Notes under the pieces: model-generated
What the model was told of the DNA's origin: nothing
What the model saw: the letters and a program-made list of their open reading frames with translations, nothing else
The model's database searches: none
Assembly (NCBI RefSeq): GCF_900106835.1
Contig: NZ_FNNR01000011.1
Coordinates: 1 to 64,000 of the forward strand
DNA: 64,000 bases
DNA from: Arthrobacter sp. cf158
GTDB lineage: Bacteria > Actinomycetota > Actinomycetes > Actinomycetales > Micrococcaceae
Direction of reading: 5' to 3'
Shown: one piece after another, positions 40,658-50,205 of the stretch
How the letters are laid out: each line of letters opens with the position of its first letter
Position numbering within the stretch: position 1 is the first letter of the stretch
Program-made: the position numbers and the translations under genes

Positions 40658-42358
40658 CTATTTCGCCTTGTCATAAGAGTCGACGACGGCCACGCTCACC
40701 GGAAACTCCACCGGTATCCGCCCGAACATGAGTTCTTTCGCTGAAGCCGCAGAGTCTTCAATGGCCTGGATACAGGCGCCCACGGCGTCGTCGGGGGCAT
40801 GGACCATCACTTCGTCGTGCAGGAAGAAGACGAGCTCCCCGGCCGGCGACCCTTCGGCACGCAAGGTGCGCAGTCGGCGTCGTAATTCGGCCAGCCAGCA
40901 CGCCGCCCATTCCGCTGCCGAGCCCTGAACCACGAAGTTGCGGGTGAAGCGTCCACGGGACCGCGCCAGGTTGTCGGCCCGGCGCTGTTCCTCGGCGGTG
41001 GTGGACTGTTGGCTGCGCAGCCAACCGGCAGACGGCGGCGGGCTGCTTCTCCCGAGTCGGGTTGTCACCGTTCGGCCGGCTTCACCCTCACGGGCTGCCT
41101 GCTCCACGAAACCCACCGCGCGTGGATAAGTCCTTGTGAGCTGGGGCATCAACCTGCCCGATTCACCCGTTGTGGCGCCGTAAATGGCCCCCAGCAAGGC
41201 GATCTTCGCCTTTGCCCTGTCTCCGCCGAATCCTTGGGCTGCGATGCCTGCGTAGAGGTCCTTGTCACGAGCGGCCTCTGCCATCTTGGTGTCCTGGGCC
41301 AAGGCCACCAGGACCCTGGGCTCCAATTGTGAGGCATCGGCGACAATGAGTTTGTGTCCCGGATCGGCGTGGACAGCCGCGCGGATGTTGCGGGGAATCT
41401 GGAGTGCGCCGCCGCCACGGGAAGCCCAACGGCCGGAGACCACGCCGCCCACCACATACTCCGGGTGGAACCGCCCCTCCCGGACCCACGCGTCCAGCCA
41501 CGCCCAGCCGTTGGCGGTGTGCAGGCGGGAAAGCTTCTTGTAGGCCAACAGGGGTTGGATGGCCGGGTGCTTGGATTCCTGGAGCTCCCATTGACGGGTA
41601 CTTTTCACCTCGATGCCGTTCCGGTGCAGGGCCCGCATGAGGTCCTGTGGGGAGTCCGGGTTCAGGCTGGGGGAGTTCAGGATGTCGCGGAGTTCGGTGC
41701 AGAGAGCCTCCAAGGCAGGGGGACGGCGCCCCAGCGGGGGCCGGGGTCCCAGGACGTCTGCAAGGATCGCCTGATGCAGCTCTTCGCGCCACGGGACGCC
41801 GGCGTGTTGCATCTCGACGGCGATGATTGCGCACGCTGATTCCGCGGCCAGGAGTAGTTGAAGGCGTTGTCTACGCTGCCCGTCCAGTGGAACCTGGACC
41901 ACCGCGTGCTGTTGGGCTGCAAATTCCTCTTTCAGCTCTGCCAGCCCGGCGTTGGTGTTTGACGGGGTCAGGTCCTCGAAGAGGGCGCCTTGGTCCGCTG
42001 GTGGCGGCGGGGGCTGGAGGACCCGGGGCGGTGCCGCGTCGTCGTCCTGGGTGAGCTTCACTGCGTGCTTGGCATAGTCAGTGTGCGCGGTGAACTCCGA
42101 GTGCGCCAGGATGGCACCGCACAGAGCGAGGTCGTGGCAACGCTCCAGCTCGATGCCGTGGGTCAGCAGTTCCGGATACCAGTCCTGGGCTCGATGCCAC
42201 ACCCAGCGGGGCCGCTGGGCTTCGAATTCACGCACGACGTCGGGCAGCTCACCGCGGGTGACCAGGCGCGCGTCAGCGGTGGCCTTTCCGGTAGGGGAGA
42301 TCCTTTGTATGGCTGCGCCTTTCGGGTGGGCGGCAAGCAGCAAATACATGGACTCCAT
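40658..42358 (-). CDS. Family A DNA polymerase without 5' nuclease (bifunctional 3'-5' exonuclease/polymerase type)
   Basis: This 566-residue protein has the three polymerase motifs of family A: motif A DASQLEPRVLVALAQD, motif B RAKAKIALLGAIYGATTG, and motif C HDEV. The N-terminal third corresponds to the 3'-5' exonuclease region, but acidic metal ligands are not evident, so proofreading is doubtful. There is no 5' nuclease domain, unlike the housekeeping PolA. Actinobacterial genomes commonly carry this second, short PolA-like enzyme. ATG 42358 is chosen with AGGG nearby; an ATG three codons later is possible. It is divergent from the tad operon. Confidence 0.87.
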   Translation of the reverse strand: MESMYLLLAAHPKGAAIQRISPTGKATADARLVTRGELPDVVREFEAQRPRWVWHRAQDWYPELLTHGIELERCHDLALCGAILAHSEFTAHTDYAKHAVKLTQDDDAAPPRVLQPPPPPADQGALFEDLTPSNTNAGLAELKEEFAAQQHAVVQVPLDGQRRQRLQLLLAAESACAIIAVEMQHAGVPWREELHQAILADVLGPRPPLGRRPPALEALCTELRDILNSPSLNPDSPQDLMRALHRNGIEVKSTRQWELQESKHPAIQPLLAYKKLSRLHTANGWAWLDAWVREGRFHPEYVVGGVVSGRWASRGGGALQIPRNIRAAVHADPGHKLIVADASQLEPRVLVALAQDTKMAEAARDKDLYAGIAAQGFGGDRAKAKIALLGAIYGATTGESGRLMPQLTRTYPRAVGFVEQAAREGEAGRTVTTRLGRSSPPPSAGWLRSQQSTTAEEQRRADNLARSRGRFTRNFVVQGSAAEWAACWLAELRRRLRTLRAEGSPAGELVFFLHDEVMVHAPDDAVGACIQAIEDSAASAKELMFGRIPVEFPVSVAVVDSYDKAK

Positions 42359-42553
42359 TCTGCCCTGTGTTCGGAGGGACAATGTGCGTTCGGGTGGCAA
42401 GTGACCTGTCCTCCACAGGGCCTATAAGCGCCCCGTTGTGCACATACGGACAGCAGGCCCTTATTTTGCCTCGAGTGCTCAGCAACTGTGGGTGACATGA
42501 GCATGCGAAATCGTCGGCACAGGCAACCCAGCGGCCAGGCAAGGGAGACAGGC

Positions 42554-43615
42554 ATGGACGGCCCGTGGCTGCCACAGGATGCCGCCGGGATACTCCTGGT
42601 TTCGGCAGATCCCTACCTTCAAGAGGAAGCACAACGCATCGTCGCGGCAGCAGGTGGAAACCTCAGAACGGCTGTGGATGTGTCAGCGGCCATCCACGGG
42701 TGGGACAGCGCAGCCGTTGTATTGGTGGGCAGCGACATCCGCGAATTGCCGCCTCGGAGAAGAGCGCCCACGGTCCTGCTGGGCCGTGCATCCGACGGGG
42801 ACGGGTTGTGGCGGCTGGCCACTGCCTTGGGTGCTGAAAGGGTTGCGGTCCTTCCGGAGGCCGCGGCCTGGTTGGCTGAGCACCTCAGCATGTCCGGCTC
42901 GCCGGACCCTGGAGGAATGGTGGTGGGCGTCGTCGGCGGCTGTGGCGGAGCAGGAGTCACCACCACTGCCATCTGGCTTGCCCAGGCTGCCGCCGAGCAG
43001 GGCATCAGCACCATGCTCATCGACGGCGATCGCTGGGGCGGCGGCCTTGAACTGGCCGTCACCGCTGATGACATCCCCGGCCTCAGATGGCCGGACTTTT
43101 CCGAAACCCGCGGAAGCATCGATCCAAGCCAGTTCAGGGACTCCCTGCCTATGGCCGGCGGATTTGCCTACTTGTCATGGCCGGGAACACGGGAACCGGT
43201 CCAAAGTCCCGACGCGGGTGCTGTGGCCGCTGTCATGGACGCCGCCCGCCGGGGCTTCGAATTGATCCTCGTGGACATCGGGCGCAGCGGCGAAGCAATC
43301 AGGACACTTGCCTGGGATTGCGACAGGATGCTGCTGCTCGCCACGGCACACCTCGCATCGGCCGTGGCGGCGGGTCGCGTCCTGAACGAGCTTCCGCCCG
43401 TGGATGTTCGCCTTATGGTTCGCGGAAGCAGTACTACCTCCGTTGACGCTGCCCTGATTGCGGAGTCGTTGGACCTTCCGCTGGCAGGACTGATTCCCGA
43501 GATCAAGGGTGTGGCGGCCGGGACGGAGTTGGGGCGTTTGCTTGAACTTGGCCGCATAAAGTCCGTCAGCCGCTTTGCCAATGCTGTGTTGGAAATGAAC
43601 GGTGCTGCCCAATGA
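42554..43615 (+). CDS. Ssd/TadZ-like MinD-family protein of the tad locus
   Basis: This 353-residue protein resembles actinobacterial Ssd (septum-site-determining-like, Rv3660c) and TadZ/CpaE. It has an N-terminal receiver-like domain (about 10-115) and a MinD-type ATPase fold. The deviant Walker A is VVGGCGGAGVTTTA: the two usual lysines of KGGxGKT are absent, so ATP hydrolysis is doubtful. It probably localises the pilus machine at the membrane. GGGAG lies 6 nt before ATG 42554; upstream in-frame ATGs (42497) are less well placed. It overlaps tadA by 4 nt. Confidence 0.87.
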   Translation: MDGPWLPQDAAGILLVSADPYLQEEAQRIVAAAGGNLRTAVDVSAAIHGWDSAAVVLVGSDIRELPPRRRAPTVLLGRASDGDGLWRLATALGAERVAVLPEAAAWLAEHLSMSGSPDPGGMVVGVVGGCGGAGVTTTAIWLAQAAAEQGISTMLIDGDRWGGGLELAVTADDIPGLRWPDFSETRGSIDPSQFRDSLPMAGGFAYLSWPGTREPVQSPDAGAVAAVMDAARRGFELILVDIGRSGEAIRTLAWDCDRMLLLATAHLASAVAAGRVLNELPPVDVRLMVRGSSTTSVDAALIAESLDLPLAGLIPEIKGVAAGTELGRLLELGRIKSVSRFANAVLEMNGAAQ

Positions 43616-44886
43616 GCCGTTTCGCCGAGGGACCACGCCGAAGACAGGGACGGAAGTTGGACTCACTTCTTCTGGAGACTGTGCGGGAATCAGTGCTCGC
43701 CGGCAACGGCTCCGTGACACCTTCCACTGTGGCTGCGGCCGTGCAGGCAAGCGGGAGGTTGCTGGGCACAGCCGGAGCCTTGGAAGCCGCTGAATCCATC
43801 AACGCCGAACTGAACGGGCTGGGACAGCTGCAGCAACTCGCCCACGATCCCGCCGTCACGGACATCTTTGTCAACGGACCGGATTCCGTGTGGTTCGACC
43901 GTGGGCGCGGTTTGGAACGATCCTCAGTGCATTTCGATTCTGAGCAGCAGATCAGGCAGCTTGCCGCCCGGCTGGTTTCAGCCGGGGGCCGCCGCCTGGA
44001 CGACGGCTCGCCCTGCGTCGATGTTCGGCTCAAAGGCGGCTACAGGGTGCATGCCGTGCTGGCCCCGATTTCGACAGCCGGAACGCTCCTATCGATCCGA
44101 ATCCGTCGCGAAAAGGTGTTCACTTTGGCGGAGTTGAGGGAACGCGGCATGTTTTCCGAGCAGGTTGAGGTGGTTCTTCGCACCATCATGGCCCACAAGC
44201 TCAGTTTCCTCATCAGTGGTGCCACCGGCTCCGGGAAGACCACCCTCTTGTCCACCATGTTGGGTCTGAGCCATCCGAAGGAGCGATTGGTATTGATCGA
44301 GGACGCCGCAGAGCTCAACCCGGTCCATCCCCACGTGGTGACACTCGAATCGCGTCACGGGAATCTGGAAGGCGGTGGCGCTCTCGATCTGGGCGAACTG
44401 GTCCGCCAGGCCTTGCGCATGCGGCCCGACAGGCTGATTGTCGGAGAATGCCGGGGCGCTGAAGTCCGGGAGCTGTTGACTGCACTCAACACAGGGCACA
44501 CGGGAGGTGGCGGCACTATCCATGCCAACACGGCCCAGGCCGTTCCGGCACGATTGGTTGCCCTCGGCGCGCTCGCAGGTTTGAACGCCGAAGCTGTGCG
44601 TTTGCAGGTCTCCAGTGCTTTGGATGTGGTGATTCACGTCGACCGAACGCAGGCCGGACGCAAGGTTGCTTCCATTGGCCTGCTGAAGGACACCACTGAC
44701 GGCCAACAGGTGGTGCCTGCCCTGAGCCTGGGCCGCTCGGGAATGGTGCCGGGACCGGGATGGTCGGAACTGTCGGAACGTCTGTCCATGGCGCCGGATG
44801 TCGGGAACGGATGGGCTTCGCCGGGGGCGGTACCTGCTGCTGTCCCGTCCCCGGACCAAGGTCCAGCGCGCATCGGACACGGCTGA
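43612..44886 (+). CDS. tadA: Tad pilus assembly ATPase TadA/CpaF
   Basis: This 424-residue secretion ATPase powers Flp pilus assembly or retraction at the cytoplasmic membrane. It has DIFVNGPDSVWFDRG, Walker A GATGSGKTTLL, the Asp box ERLVLIEDAAEL, and the Walker B region MRPDRLIVGECRGAEV followed by the His box GGGTIHANTA. It overlaps the ssd-like gene (ATGA) and the tadB gene by 1 nt. Confidence 0.94.
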   Translation: MSRFAEGPRRRQGRKLDSLLLETVRESVLAGNGSVTPSTVAAAVQASGRLLGTAGALEAAESINAELNGLGQLQQLAHDPAVTDIFVNGPDSVWFDRGRGLERSSVHFDSEQQIRQLAARLVSAGGRRLDDGSPCVDVRLKGGYRVHAVLAPISTAGTLLSIRIRREKVFTLAELRERGMFSEQVEVVLRTIMAHKLSFLISGATGSGKTTLLSTMLGLSHPKERLVLIEDAAELNPVHPHVVTLESRHGNLEGGGALDLGELVRQALRMRPDRLIVGECRGAEVRELLTALNTGHTGGGGTIHANTAQAVPARLVALGALAGLNAEAVRLQVSSALDVVIHVDRTQAGRKVASIGLLKDTTDGQQVVPALSLGRSGMVPGPGWSELSERLSMAPDVGNGWASPGAVPAAVPSPDQGPARIGHG

Positions 44887-45680
44887 TGATTGGAATCCTG
44901 ATCCTTGTCACGGCCATTGCTGCGTGGCTCCAGCTCAGGGGACTCCGTGCGGATGGCCGAAGGGTACGCAGGAGCTTGGGGGTTCCTGCCGAGGAACGCG
45001 GCCGCAGCGTTGCCCGTACTGGTTTCCGGTTCCGATTACAGCCGCGATCCCGGGCTGAACCTCTGTCCCTGGTGGTGTTGGTGCAGCAGCTCGCAGCCCT
45101 TCTGCGTGGTGGCCGGGGAGCTTCCAGGTTGTGGGAGGAACTGTGGCTGGTGCACGGTGCCCGGTCAACGGTTGATACCGGCCGGGATCCAACGCCGGAG
45201 CAGGGCACAGCCGTGCTCTCGCGCGAGTCCCTCATGGTGTTGGATGCTGCGCGTGCAGCATCCACGGTGGGCAATTCTCCGGCTCAAGCGATCCGCGGCG
45301 CGGCGGCACGCGTGTATCCCCGGCGCGGGAGTTCTGAACGCCGGGTGTGGATGGAAATGGCAGCATGCCTGGAGGTAGCGGAATGCAGCGGCTGCCCGCT
45401 CGCCGGGTTGCTGGCGCGCTTTGCAGCCCAGCTGGAAGCCGAGGAGGATGCCGAGGCCGCACGGCAGACTGCGCTGGCCGGGCCCAAGGCGACTGTCCGG
45501 CTGTTGTCGTGGCTCCCGGTGTTCGGATTGGTACTCGGGATGGCCTTGGGCGTTGACCCGTTGGGGATCCTGCTGGAGAACATTGTGGGCATTGCGACGT
45601 TCGCGGCCGGACTCCTTCTGACAGTGGCGGGCAGGGTGTGGTCTTCGCGGCTGGTTACGTCCGCAGCCGGAGGTTACTGA
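44886..45680 (+). CDS. tadB: Tad platform protein TadB (type II secretion F domain)
   Basis: This 264-residue membrane protein starts with a hydrophobic helix (MIGILILVTAIAAWLQL), has a cytoplasmic T2SSF domain in the middle (CPLAGLLARFAAQLEAEEDA) and ends in two helices. With TadC it forms the inner-membrane platform for pilin extrusion. The ATG at 44886 overlaps the tadA stop; the longer in-frame ORF from 44760 lies inside tadA and is rejected. Confidence 0.88.
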   Translation: MIGILILVTAIAAWLQLRGLRADGRRVRRSLGVPAEERGRSVARTGFRFRLQPRSRAEPLSLVVLVQQLAALLRGGRGASRLWEELWLVHGARSTVDTGRDPTPEQGTAVLSRESLMVLDAARAASTVGNSPAQAIRGAAARVYPRRGSSERRVWMEMAACLEVAECSGCPLAGLLARFAAQLEAEEDAEAARQTALAGPKATVRLLSWLPVFGLVLGMALGVDPLGILLENIVGIATFAAGLLLTVAGRVWSSRLVTSAAGGY

Positions 45681-46315
45681 TGCCCGGAGCGCCGGTCCTG
45701 TTGATGATGGCGCTGATGGCAATGGCAGCGTTCGTTTGTTTTGCCGCGCCCGTGCGGGTGAGAACTATGAGGGCACAGTTGTTTGCGGGCGGGGGGACCT
45801 CGCCGCTGGCAGACTCCGCCCCTGGCGGAAGACCGGGTGCATCGGACAATCCCGCCGGGGAAGATGGCGCCGGAGTGGCAGATGGCCTTCGCGATACGGC
45901 GATGATGCTGGAGCTGGTTGCTTCGATGCTCGATGCCGGTGCGGGCATAGGGAGGGCTCTGGAGCTCATTGCCGGGTGTGCCTCGCCGCCCATCAGCCGA
46001 TCATTGAGGCCTGTTGTGGCTGCGCTAGCCATGGGCGCCGACTGGGACACGGCGTGGCGGAGCCCGGTAAAGCACACGCCGGAGGTAATCCGTGTGAAGG
46101 AGGCTTTGGCATTCGCAGCGCTGACCGGTGCACCGTCGGCTTCCATCCTTTACGCACAGGCTGCCCGGGAACGGCGGGAACAGTTTCGGGCGGCAGAGAA
46201 ACGGGCTGCTGCCTTGGGCGTGAAGCTCGTCGTGCCCTTGGGATTGTGCTCGTTGCCTGCCTTCATCTGTCTGGGCATCGTCCCCGTTCTGATCGCGATG
46301 CTGCCCTCGGGTTGA
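45680..46315 (+). CDS. tadC: Tad platform protein TadC
   Basis: This 211-residue membrane protein has an N-terminal helix, a T2SSF-type cytoplasmic core (MMLELVASMLDAGAGIGRAL) and a C-terminal helix pair ending LGIVPVLIAMLPSG. It is shorter than Gram-negative TadC, as usual in actinobacteria. ATG 45680 overlaps the tadB stop by 1 nt. A 149-bp gap follows before the pilin gene, large enough for a separate promoter. Confidence 0.86.
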   Translation: MPGAPVLLMMALMAMAAFVCFAAPVRVRTMRAQLFAGGGTSPLADSAPGGRPGASDNPAGEDGAGVADGLRDTAMMLELVASMLDAGAGIGRALELIAGCASPPISRSLRPVVAALAMGADWDTAWRSPVKHTPEVIRVKEALAFAALTGAPSASILYAQAARERREQFRAAEKRAAALGVKLVVPLGLCSLPAFICLGIVPVLIAMLPSG

Positions 46316-46464
46316 GCGGCTGCGGCTCCCCACTTACCCTCCACATCGGGCACACCTGCTGGGTTATCCACTTGCAGGAATCTCCTTCTTACGGGACGCC
46401 GTGAGGCACGGAAGAGTCGAATCAGCCGGCGGATCGAGCTGGCATACATGAAAGGAAGCCCACC

Positions 46465-46986
46465 GTGAAAACACTGTCCACTCCTCTCCCTGGCCTACTG
46501 AGCGAGCTGCCCCAGGACCGGCCGGCCCGCGCGGGAATACAGGTGGCTCCCTCCGGAGAACCGGAGACCACCCAGCGTGACGAGCCATCCGAGTACGAGC
46601 TCGAACATAATGACCTTGAGCGATTCGACGTTGAGGACGAATTTGAACGGTTCGTCCTCGGCTTCGACGAGCTGGCAGAGTTCGAGGACGGACGACTCGA
46701 GGAGGGTCCGCTCGGAGACAGTCTGCTCAACGACGATGCGCTCGAAGACTATCTGCTCGAAGACGGTCCGCTCGAAGGCGGTTCGCTCGAGGACGATGGC
46801 TTCTGGACGATGACACGGACAAAGGCCGGGCTGATGGGTTCGGAAGTGGGCATGGCTACGGCCGAGTACGCCATCGCTACCCTTGCTGCCGTAGGACTCG
46901 CAGGCCTTCTGGTGGTCATCCTTCGGAGCGAGGAGGTTCGTGGCTTCCTGCTCAACCTGATCCGCACGGCACTGTCCTTGCCATGA
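46465..46986 (+). CDS. DUF4244 Flp-pilin-like protein with long acidic pentad leader
   Basis: The C-terminal 45 residues are a Flp-type pilin: G129 then MATAEY (prepilin-peptidase pattern G/xxxxEY) and a hydrophobic helix (about 136-153). Before it lies an unusually long, strongly acidic region. Residues 76-110 can be read as seven pentads with Leu in the middle (GRLEE GPLGD SLLND DALED YLLED GPLEG GSLED), coded by similar GCTCGA-rich DNA. Most DUF4244 proteins have only a short leader. The start is GTG 46465 with AAGGA 8 nt upstream. It overlaps the TadE-like gene by 4 nt. Prepilin peptidase is not encoded in the window. Confidence 0.82.
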   Translation: MKTLSTPLPGLLSELPQDRPARAGIQVAPSGEPETTQRDEPSEYELEHNDLERFDVEDEFERFVLGFDELAEFEDGRLEEGPLGDSLLNDDALEDYLLEDGPLEGGSLEDDGFWTMTRTKAGLMGSEVGMATAEYAIATLAAVGLAGLLVVILRSEEVRGFLLNLIRTALSLP

Positions 46987-47369
46987 CGTGCGTGCTGCCT
47001 GCCGGCGGGGGAGCATCCCGCAGGAAGCAGGATCGGGGTGCTGTTACTGCCGAATTTGCCGTCGCCTTGCCGGCCGTGATGCTGCTCCTGGCCTTCCTGC
47101 TGGCAGGTGGCGCTGCGGGCATCACCCAATTGCGGCTGGAGGAAGCAGCCAGGGCGGGGGCGAGGGCGTCGGCAAGAGGTGAGGCCGCCGGTTCCGTGGA
47201 AGGAATCGTCAGGCGGCTTGCCGGGGATGGTGTCCGTTCGTCGGTGATCAACGATGGCCAGTGGCTCACGGTCACAGCGTCCGCTCCGGTCGGCGGCGCA
47301 CTGGGATCCCTGATCCCGTGGACGCTGACGGCATCGGCGTCCGCCCGGGCAGAGTCAGGTCTCCCGTGA
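46983..47369 (+). CDS. TadE-family pseudopilin
   Basis: This 128-residue protein has the TadE pattern: a charged N-terminus ending RKQDRGAVTAEFAVALP, with the conserved Glu in the first turn of a hydrophobic helix (about 21-48), then a small extracytoplasmic domain. It is probably a minor pilin. It overlaps both neighbours by 4 nt (ATGA, GTGA). Confidence 0.87.
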   Translation: MTCVLPAGGGASRRKQDRGAVTAEFAVALPAVMLLLAFLLAGGAAGITQLRLEEAARAGARASARGEAAGSVEGIVRRLAGDGVRSSVINDGQWLTVTASAPVGGALGSLIPWTLTASASARAESGLP

Positions 47370-47725
47370 CACGTGCATCGGTGTCCCATGGTGAGCGCGG
47401 CTCGGGCACGGTACTGGGATTGGCGCTCGGTGCAGTGGTGGCGCTTCTCCTGGTGGCCGTGCTCCTTCTGGCACAGGCGGTGGTGATGGCGTCCCGGGCG
47501 TCCTCGGCGGCTGACCTCGCAGCTCTTGCCGCCGCGGACGCTGCCCGGGGACTCACCCCGGGCGAGCCATGTGAAGTTGCTTCCGGCGTCGCTGTGCGGC
47601 ATAGCGCCAAACTGACATCGTGCACTGTGCTGGGCGGGGGCGTGGTGGAGGTGGCAACCGGGTTGGAGCATCGTTTCGACTGGGGACCGGCCACAGGCAG
47701 GGCAAGGGCGGGGCCTCCGCCGTAG
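47366..47725 (+). CDS. Rv3654c/TadE-like pilus-locus protein
   Basis: This 119-residue protein starts GTG 47366, with GERGSGTVLGLALGAVVALL leading into one membrane helix (about 12-40) and the block ASSAADLAALAAADAARG. This is the pattern of Rv3654c-type TadE-like proteins found next to a DEAH helicase in actinobacterial tad loci. It is the last gene of the operon. No terminator is evident in the 54 bp before the convergent helicase gene. Confidence 0.83.
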   Translation: MTRASVSHGERGSGTVLGLALGAVVALLLVAVLLLAQAVVMASRASSAADLAALAAADAARGLTPGEPCEVASGVAVRHSAKLTSCTVLGGGVVEVATGLEHRFDWGPATGRARAGPPP

Positions 47726-47779
47726 GCTGTCAACGCCCTTCCCGGCCAGGCTGCGTCCTGCGATCTCAGCCCAACGGGA

Positions 47780-50122
47780 CTAGGTGGCGTCCTTCAGCAG
47801 GACGCCCAGGAGAGTGATGGCGGCTGCCTTGTCCAGGGGGTTGTTCTTGTTGCCGCATTTGGGGGACTGAACACAGGATGGGCAGCCGTTGTCACACTCA
47901 CATGCCTTGATGGCATCACGGGTGGCAGTCAGCCAGATCTTCGCTTTTTCGAATCCCCGCTCAGCAAATCCCGCGCCGCCGGGATGCCCGTCGTATACGA
48001 AAATCGTGGGCACCCCGGTGTCGGCATGCAGGGCGGTGGAGACGCCGCCAATGTCCCAACGATCACTTGATGCCACCAAAGGAAGGAGCCCAATGGCTGC
48101 ATGTTCTGCGGCGTGCAGCGCTCCGGGGAACTCCGCTTCCACCAAGCCGGCCCCATGCAGTGAGCGGTTGTCCACCACAAACCAGACTGCCTTGGTGAAC
48201 AGATCCCGGGCCCCGAGCTCCAGGGGCTCCTCGCCGAGGATCTCGTTGGAAATCAACGCCTTGCGCTGGAAGGAGACAACTTGAGTTGTGACCTTGACGT
48301 CGCCGAAATGGACAGTTACGTCGCCCCATTGGACCGAGCGGGATGTTTCGAGGACTTCGATCTGCGTCACGTCCCGCGCAGTGGTGTAGAAATCCGGATT
48401 CACCCGGCGCACCATCACACAGTGGTCGGCCTCATTGAGGTCCTCTACCAGGTAGCTTTCGCCCTGATGGACGTAAATGGCACCTGTGTGGGCTTGGTAG
48501 TGCGTTTGTGGCGAGTCCATGGTTCCCAGGAGGGATCCGGTCTCTGCGTCCACAATGCTGACCGGTCCGCCGCCGTCCGCACGGAGGTTCACCATGCCGG
48601 CGGCGCTTTCCGGATGGGTCCAAAACCATCCTGCAGGGCGCTTCCGGAGGTAGCCCTGGTCTACCAAGCGATCCAGGAGGTCCTCGGATGTTGGTCCGAA
48701 GAGGTCGAGTTCACCGGGCCCGATGGGCAGCTCCGCAGCCGCGGCGCACAAGTGCGGACCAAGCACATAGGGGTTGCCGGGATCAAAGACGGTGGCTTCC
48801 ACCGAAACGTCGAAGATGGCTTCGGGATGGTTTACCAGATAGGTGTCCAAGGGGTCGTCACTGGCCACGAACGCCGCAATGGCGTCCTGCCCGGCGCGCC
48901 CCGCACGGCCAATCTGCTGGAAAAGGGAAGCACGGGTACCCGGCCACCCAGCCACCAGGACAGCATCGAGCCCCGAAATGTCGATGCCAAGTTCCAACGC
49001 AGATGTGCTGGAGACACCCAGGAGTTGCCCGGATCTCAGCGCTTGTTCCAATGCGCGCCGTTCTTCGGGCAAATAGCCGGATCTGTAGGCGGCAACCCGC
49101 CCCGGCAGGCTGGGGTCCACCTCGTCCAACAGTCTCTTGGTGATGGACGCGATGGACTCGGCCCCGCGACGCGACTTGATGAACGCGATGGTCCGCACGC
49201 GCGAGGAGACGAGGTTGGCAAGGATGTCCGCCGTTTCGGCCACGGCGGTCCTGCGCTGTTTGGCGCCGTTCTCGCCCCTTACATCCGTCAGCGCGGGTTC
49301 CCAAAACGCCACCGTGGTGGAGCCGTGTGGCGAGCAATCCTCGGAGACTTCCCTGACGGGAGCACCGATGAGCCGGCCAAAGGAAACCCCGGGATCGGAG
49401 GCCGTGGCAGATGCGGCGATGAAGATGGGCTCCGGGAAGGAGTTTCCTGCACCGTAGTAGGCACAGATGCGGCGGAGGCGCCTCATCAGGTTGGCCACAT
49501 GCGATCCGAAGACGCCGCGGTAGCTGTGCGCCTCGTCCACGATGACGTAGCGCAGCCTCCGGAAAAATCTCGCCCACCATGTGTGGTTGGGCAGAATTCC
49601 GAAGTGCAGCATGTCCGGGTTGGCCAGGATGAAGTTGGCATGGTCGCGGATCCACCGGCGCGACGCAACGTCAGTATCGCCGTCGTATGTTTCTGCCCGC
49701 ACTGTAGGCAACTTCAGGGCGCGGATGGCCGCGAGTTGGTCGGCGGCCAGCGCCTTGGTGGGGGAGAGGTAAAGGGTCACCGCGCCGTCGTCATGAATCT
49801 TGCCGGGATCAGACAGGACGCGCAGCTCGGACCGGTGGATCGCATCCAAAGCGGGCAGTTGGTAGGCCAGCGACTTCCCGGATGCAGTCCCCGTGGCGAT
49901 GACCACGTGCTGTCCGGAGTGGGCGAGGTCAGCAGCCTGGATCTGGTGCCGGTAGGGTTCCTGGATGCCCAGAGTGCCGTAGGCGTCCACGATGTCCGGG
50001 TGCACCCAGTGCGGCCATGGCTCGTTGACGGCTTTGCGGGCCGGGATGGTGTGGACATGGCGCAGCTGCTCAGGGTCCGGTGTCCGGCCCAGCAGGGAGA
50101 TCAGCGAATTCGGTGCAGCCAC
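47780..50122 (-). CDS. DEAD/DEAH-box helicase with C-terminal DUF1998 (Rv3649-like)
   Basis: This 780-residue superfamily 2 helicase has motif I IATGTASGKSLAYQL, motif Ia LSPTKALAADQ, motif II VDEAH, motif V/VI region VLVAGWPGTRASLFQQIGRAGRAG, and the C-terminal Cys cluster CECDNGCPSCVQSPKCGN of DUF1998. It is of the MrfA/YprA type, for which a role in DNA repair (mitomycin damage) is known in Bacillus. The start is GTG 50122. The neighbouring tad operon is a conserved synteny also seen in mycobacteria. Confidence 0.92.
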   Translation of the reverse strand: MAAPNSLISLLGRTPDPEQLRHVHTIPARKAVNEPWPHWVHPDIVDAYGTLGIQEPYRHQIQAADLAHSGQHVVIATGTASGKSLAYQLPALDAIHRSELRVLSDPGKIHDDGAVTLYLSPTKALAADQLAAIRALKLPTVRAETYDGDTDVASRRWIRDHANFILANPDMLHFGILPNHTWWARFFRRLRYVIVDEAHSYRGVFGSHVANLMRRLRRICAYYGAGNSFPEPIFIAASATASDPGVSFGRLIGAPVREVSEDCSPHGSTTVAFWEPALTDVRGENGAKQRRTAVAETADILANLVSSRVRTIAFIKSRRGAESIASITKRLLDEVDPSLPGRVAAYRSGYLPEERRALEQALRSGQLLGVSSTSALELGIDISGLDAVLVAGWPGTRASLFQQIGRAGRAGQDAIAAFVASDDPLDTYLVNHPEAIFDVSVEATVFDPGNPYVLGPHLCAAAAELPIGPGELDLFGPTSEDLLDRLVDQGYLRKRPAGWFWTHPESAAGMVNLRADGGGPVSIVDAETGSLLGTMDSPQTHYQAHTGAIYVHQGESYLVEDLNEADHCVMVRRVNPDFYTTARDVTQIEVLETSRSVQWGDVTVHFGDVKVTTQVVSFQRKALISNEILGEEPLELGARDLFTKAVWFVVDNRSLHGAGLVEAEFPGALHAAEHAAIGLLPLVASSDRWDIGGVSTALHADTGVPTIFVYDGHPGGAGFAERGFEKAKIWLTATRDAIKACECDNGCPSCVQSPKCGNKNNPLDKAAAITLLGVLLKDAT

Positions 50123-50205
50123 CGAATCATTCTGTCACTGTGCGGGCATGCGAACGGCAGCACCCCAAGGTGCCGCCGTCGGGCTCGGCCTCTGAAGGGA
50201 CGTTG

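Noticed and set aside
46577..46813. Alternative-frame ORF inside the acidic pilin leader
   Set aside because: It is open only because the repetitive DNA has no stops in that frame; the chosen frame has the start signal and joins the pilin domain.
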